Virus record (IMG/VR): IMGVR_UViG_3300046514_000934
Span: 1 to 31,486 of that record
Reading direction: 5' to 3' (one strand)
Length of the DNA stretch: 31,486 nucleotides
Source: a virus
Each line of letters starts with the position of its first letter. The stretch's first letter is position 1. A program made the position numbers and the translations under genes. Below the pieces are notes generated by a model. That model was not told the DNA's origin, searched no databases, and saw only the letters and a program-made list of their open reading frames with translations. Of the stretch, positions 29,928 to 31,486 are shown in pieces.

Positions 29928-30606
29928 GCCCTACACGCGTTCGCTCGATCCTGGCGACTATCAGTACTTGTCGCATGCGCACTTCCTGCGGCTGTTCGTC
30001 GCGGAGATGACGCGGACCGGCGTGCCGCACCGCGAGTGGCACGAGCACCGGCTGTGGGAATACGCTAGCATCATGCAGCAGCTGGAGGACTTGAAGGTAC
30101 CGGAGGACGCGGAGATCGTCGACGTCGGCGCGGGCGCGAGCTTCTTCGATCCTTACTGCGCACGTCAGTATCCCAACCTCCTCTGCGTCGACAACATGCT
30201 GTATGGCGACATAACGCTGATGGTCGACGCGCAGCGCAAGGCGTACGGCGTCGCGTTGCCACTGCACGACGGCACGGCGACGCTGGCATCAGAGCACTTC
30301 GACGTGACGCTGTGCATCAGCACCATCGAGCACGCCGAGGACCACGACGCGGCCTTCGACGAGCTGGTCCGCATCACGAAGCCAGGCGGATTGATCATGC
30401 TCACGTCGGACTACTTCCGTGACCTGACCCAGTGGCAGAACTCGCCGAGCCGGCACCTCCAGGCGACGCCGTACACGCAGAAGTTCGTCGAGAGCCTGCC
30501 GGGCTGCTGGCCCGTGAGCTTCGTCGGCGAGACGGACCTCGAGTACCGCGGCGACTTCGTGCACAACTATTCGTTCTGTAACGTCTGCCTGAGGAAGTCA
30601 TGCTGA
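29917..30606 (+). CDS. Class I SAM-dependent methyltransferase
   Basis: A 229-residue enzyme with SAM motif I EIVDVGAGASFFD at about 66-78, acidic residue VDNM after the second strand, ISTIEHAEDHDAAFDEL at 134-150, and KPGGLIMLTSDYF at 155-167, a clear Methyltransf_11-type pattern. It overlaps the glycosyltransferase start-side by 11 bases and the following gene by 7, so the three genes are one unit. Likely target is a sugar nucleotide or glycan end. A different protein from the 18051 methyltransferase (different motif I). Confidence 0.85.
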   Translation: MAGRPYTRSLDPGDYQYLSHAHFLRLFVAEMTRTGVPHREWHEHRLWEYASIMQQLEDLKVPEDAEIVDVGAGASFFDPYCARQYPNLLCVDNMLYGDITLMVDAQRKAYGVALPLHDGTATLASEHFDVTLCISTIEHAEDHDAAFDELVRITKPGGLIMLTSDYFRDLTQWQNSPSRHLQATPYTQKFVESLPGCWPVSFVGETDLEYRGDFVHNYSFCNVCLRKSC

Positions 30607-31486
30607 TCACGGAACGACATTGCCGCGTCTGCCAACGGTCGCTGGTGACGGCCGTCGACCTCGGCACGCTGGCGCTGTCCGGATTCCCGCGGCAGCTTGA
30701 CGAGCCCGTCGTGGCGGCGCCGCTCGACCTGTGTCGCTGCCCGGCGTGCGGCCTTGTCCAGTTGCGGCACTCGGTGACGCCCGACGCGCTCTTCAAGCAG
30801 TACTGGTACAAGAGCGGCATCAACGAGACGATGCAGGCCGAGCTGGTCAACGTGGTCGCGGACGGCGTGGCGCACCTTGGGCAGCTGGAAGACGGGGACA
30901 TCGTCGTCGACGTCGGGGCGAACGATGGCACGCTGCTGGAAGCCTATGACAGTTACGGGCGCATTACGCGCCTCGCCTACGAGCCGGCGGAGAACCTGCA
31001 AGAACCGCTCAGTGCGCACAGCGACGCGCAGTACATGGAATACTTCCCCGGCGAGCATCTGCCCGAACGTGGAAGCGTTAGCCTATTGACCTCGATCGCG
31101 TGCTTCTATGCCGTCGACGACCCGATGGCGTTCGTGAGTGCCGTCAATGACGCCCTTACCTCGCATGGCATCTGGATTGTACAGTTTCAAGACCTTCATC
31201 AGATGCTGGTGGCAACTGCATTCGATGACATTTGCCATGAGCATCTATTCTATCCGAGCTTGGCTGCGATTGCTCGGATGGTAGCTCCGTTCGACCTGGC
31301 GATCATCGACGCTGAGCTGAGGTCAATCAACGGTGGCAGCCTGCGGCTGACGATTGGCCGTCGGTGGCGCCCGGTGTCGTCACGTGTCTGGGCCTTGTCG
31401 GTGGCCGAATACGGCTGTGAGCAGCCGGCGACACTGCGCGTCTTTGCCGATAAAGTCGACCTGACACGACTGACGATTCAGGAGAT
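30600..31486 (+). CDS. Sugar C-methyltransferase-like protein, 3'-truncated by window
   Basis: The frame is open from ATG 30600 to the last base (295 full codons), so the 3' end is missing. An N-terminal zinc region carries C8-x2-C11 and C47-x2-C50 (CRVC, CPAC) with GLVQLRH, as in Methyltransf_13. YWYKSGINETM follows at 68-78. SAM motif I is VVDVGANDGTLLEAY at 102-116. Residues 211-218 (ICHEHLFY) carry the His-Glu-His motif of the C-methyltransferase domain. This layout is that of TylC3/NovU-like enzymes that add a methyl group to carbon 3 or 5 of deoxy-sugar nucleotides. It overlaps the previous stop by 7 bases. The family is confident and the substrate is not. Confidence 0.88.
   Translation, partial: MLITERHCRVCQRSLVTAVDLGTLALSGFPRQLDEPVVAAPLDLCRCPACGLVQLRHSVTPDALFKQYWYKSGINETMQAELVNVVADGVAHLGQLEDGDIVVDVGANDGTLLEAYDSYGRITRLAYEPAENLQEPLSAHSDAQYMEYFPGEHLPERGSVSLLTSIACFYAVDDPMAFVSAVNDALTSHGIWIVQFQDLHQMLVATAFDDICHEHLFYPSLAAIARMVAPFDLAIIDAELRSINGGSLRLTIGRRWRPVSSRVWALSVAEYGCEQPATLRVFADKVDLTRLTIQE

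Noticed and set aside
1-31486. tRNA, rRNA, integrase, attachment site or insertion sequence
   Set aside because: None was recognised on either strand; reading by eye may miss a diverged tRNA.

Overview
The window is a 31.5 kb piece of a GC-rich tailed double-stranded DNA phage or prophage. All convincing genes are on the + strand, tightly packed, and often joined by 1-20 base start/stop overlaps. The phage assignment rests on a complete packaging and head set: small and large terminase, portal, Mu gpF-like head protein, prohead protease, decoration-type protein, major capsid protein and head-tail connectors. No integrase, tRNA, rRNA, CRISPR array or insertion sequence was found. The high GC suggests a high-GC bacterial host, but the sequence does not identify it.

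Layout. (1) 1-2313: P4/D5-type primase-helicase, possibly missing its 5' end. (2) 2314-2683: a non-coding region dense with 9-bp repeats and palindromes, the best candidate for a replication origin or control region. (3) 2684-6241: small terminase, large terminase (no normal start codon), a small zinc-ribbon protein and portal. (4) 6242-12142: a block of surface or fibre proteins (Gp80-like proteins, a duplicated lectin-like protein, a beta-helix tailspike). (5) 12144-17994: head morphogenesis protein, three small membrane proteins, prohead protease with a DnaJ-like zinc finger, scaffold-like protein, decoration-like protein and an encapsulin-like major capsid protein. (6) 18051-19515: a methyltransferase and a DUF115/MptE-like protein. 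(7) 19528-27900: a second surface block with a third Gp80-like protein, three small ORFs, a cysteine-rich double beta-helix protein with a signal-like N-terminus, and an 889-residue protein built from about 27 repeats. (8) 27900-29175: small structural protein and head-tail connectors. (9) 29172-31486: glycosyltransferase, methyltransferase and sugar C-methyltransferase-like gene, cut by the window edge. Tail tube, tape measure and endolysin genes are not seen.

How the genes may work together. The terminases package DNA through the portal into a shell built from the capsid protein, matured by the protease and closed by the connectors. Two unusually large sets of spike, lectin and repeat-fibre genes are placed between these core genes. 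Two small sets of sugar- and methyl-transfer genes lie beside them. The most interesting reading, which is an inference, is that this phage makes and methylates a glycan, either to decorate its own surface proteins or to remodel the host envelope. The other main novelty is the dense repeat region beside the primase.
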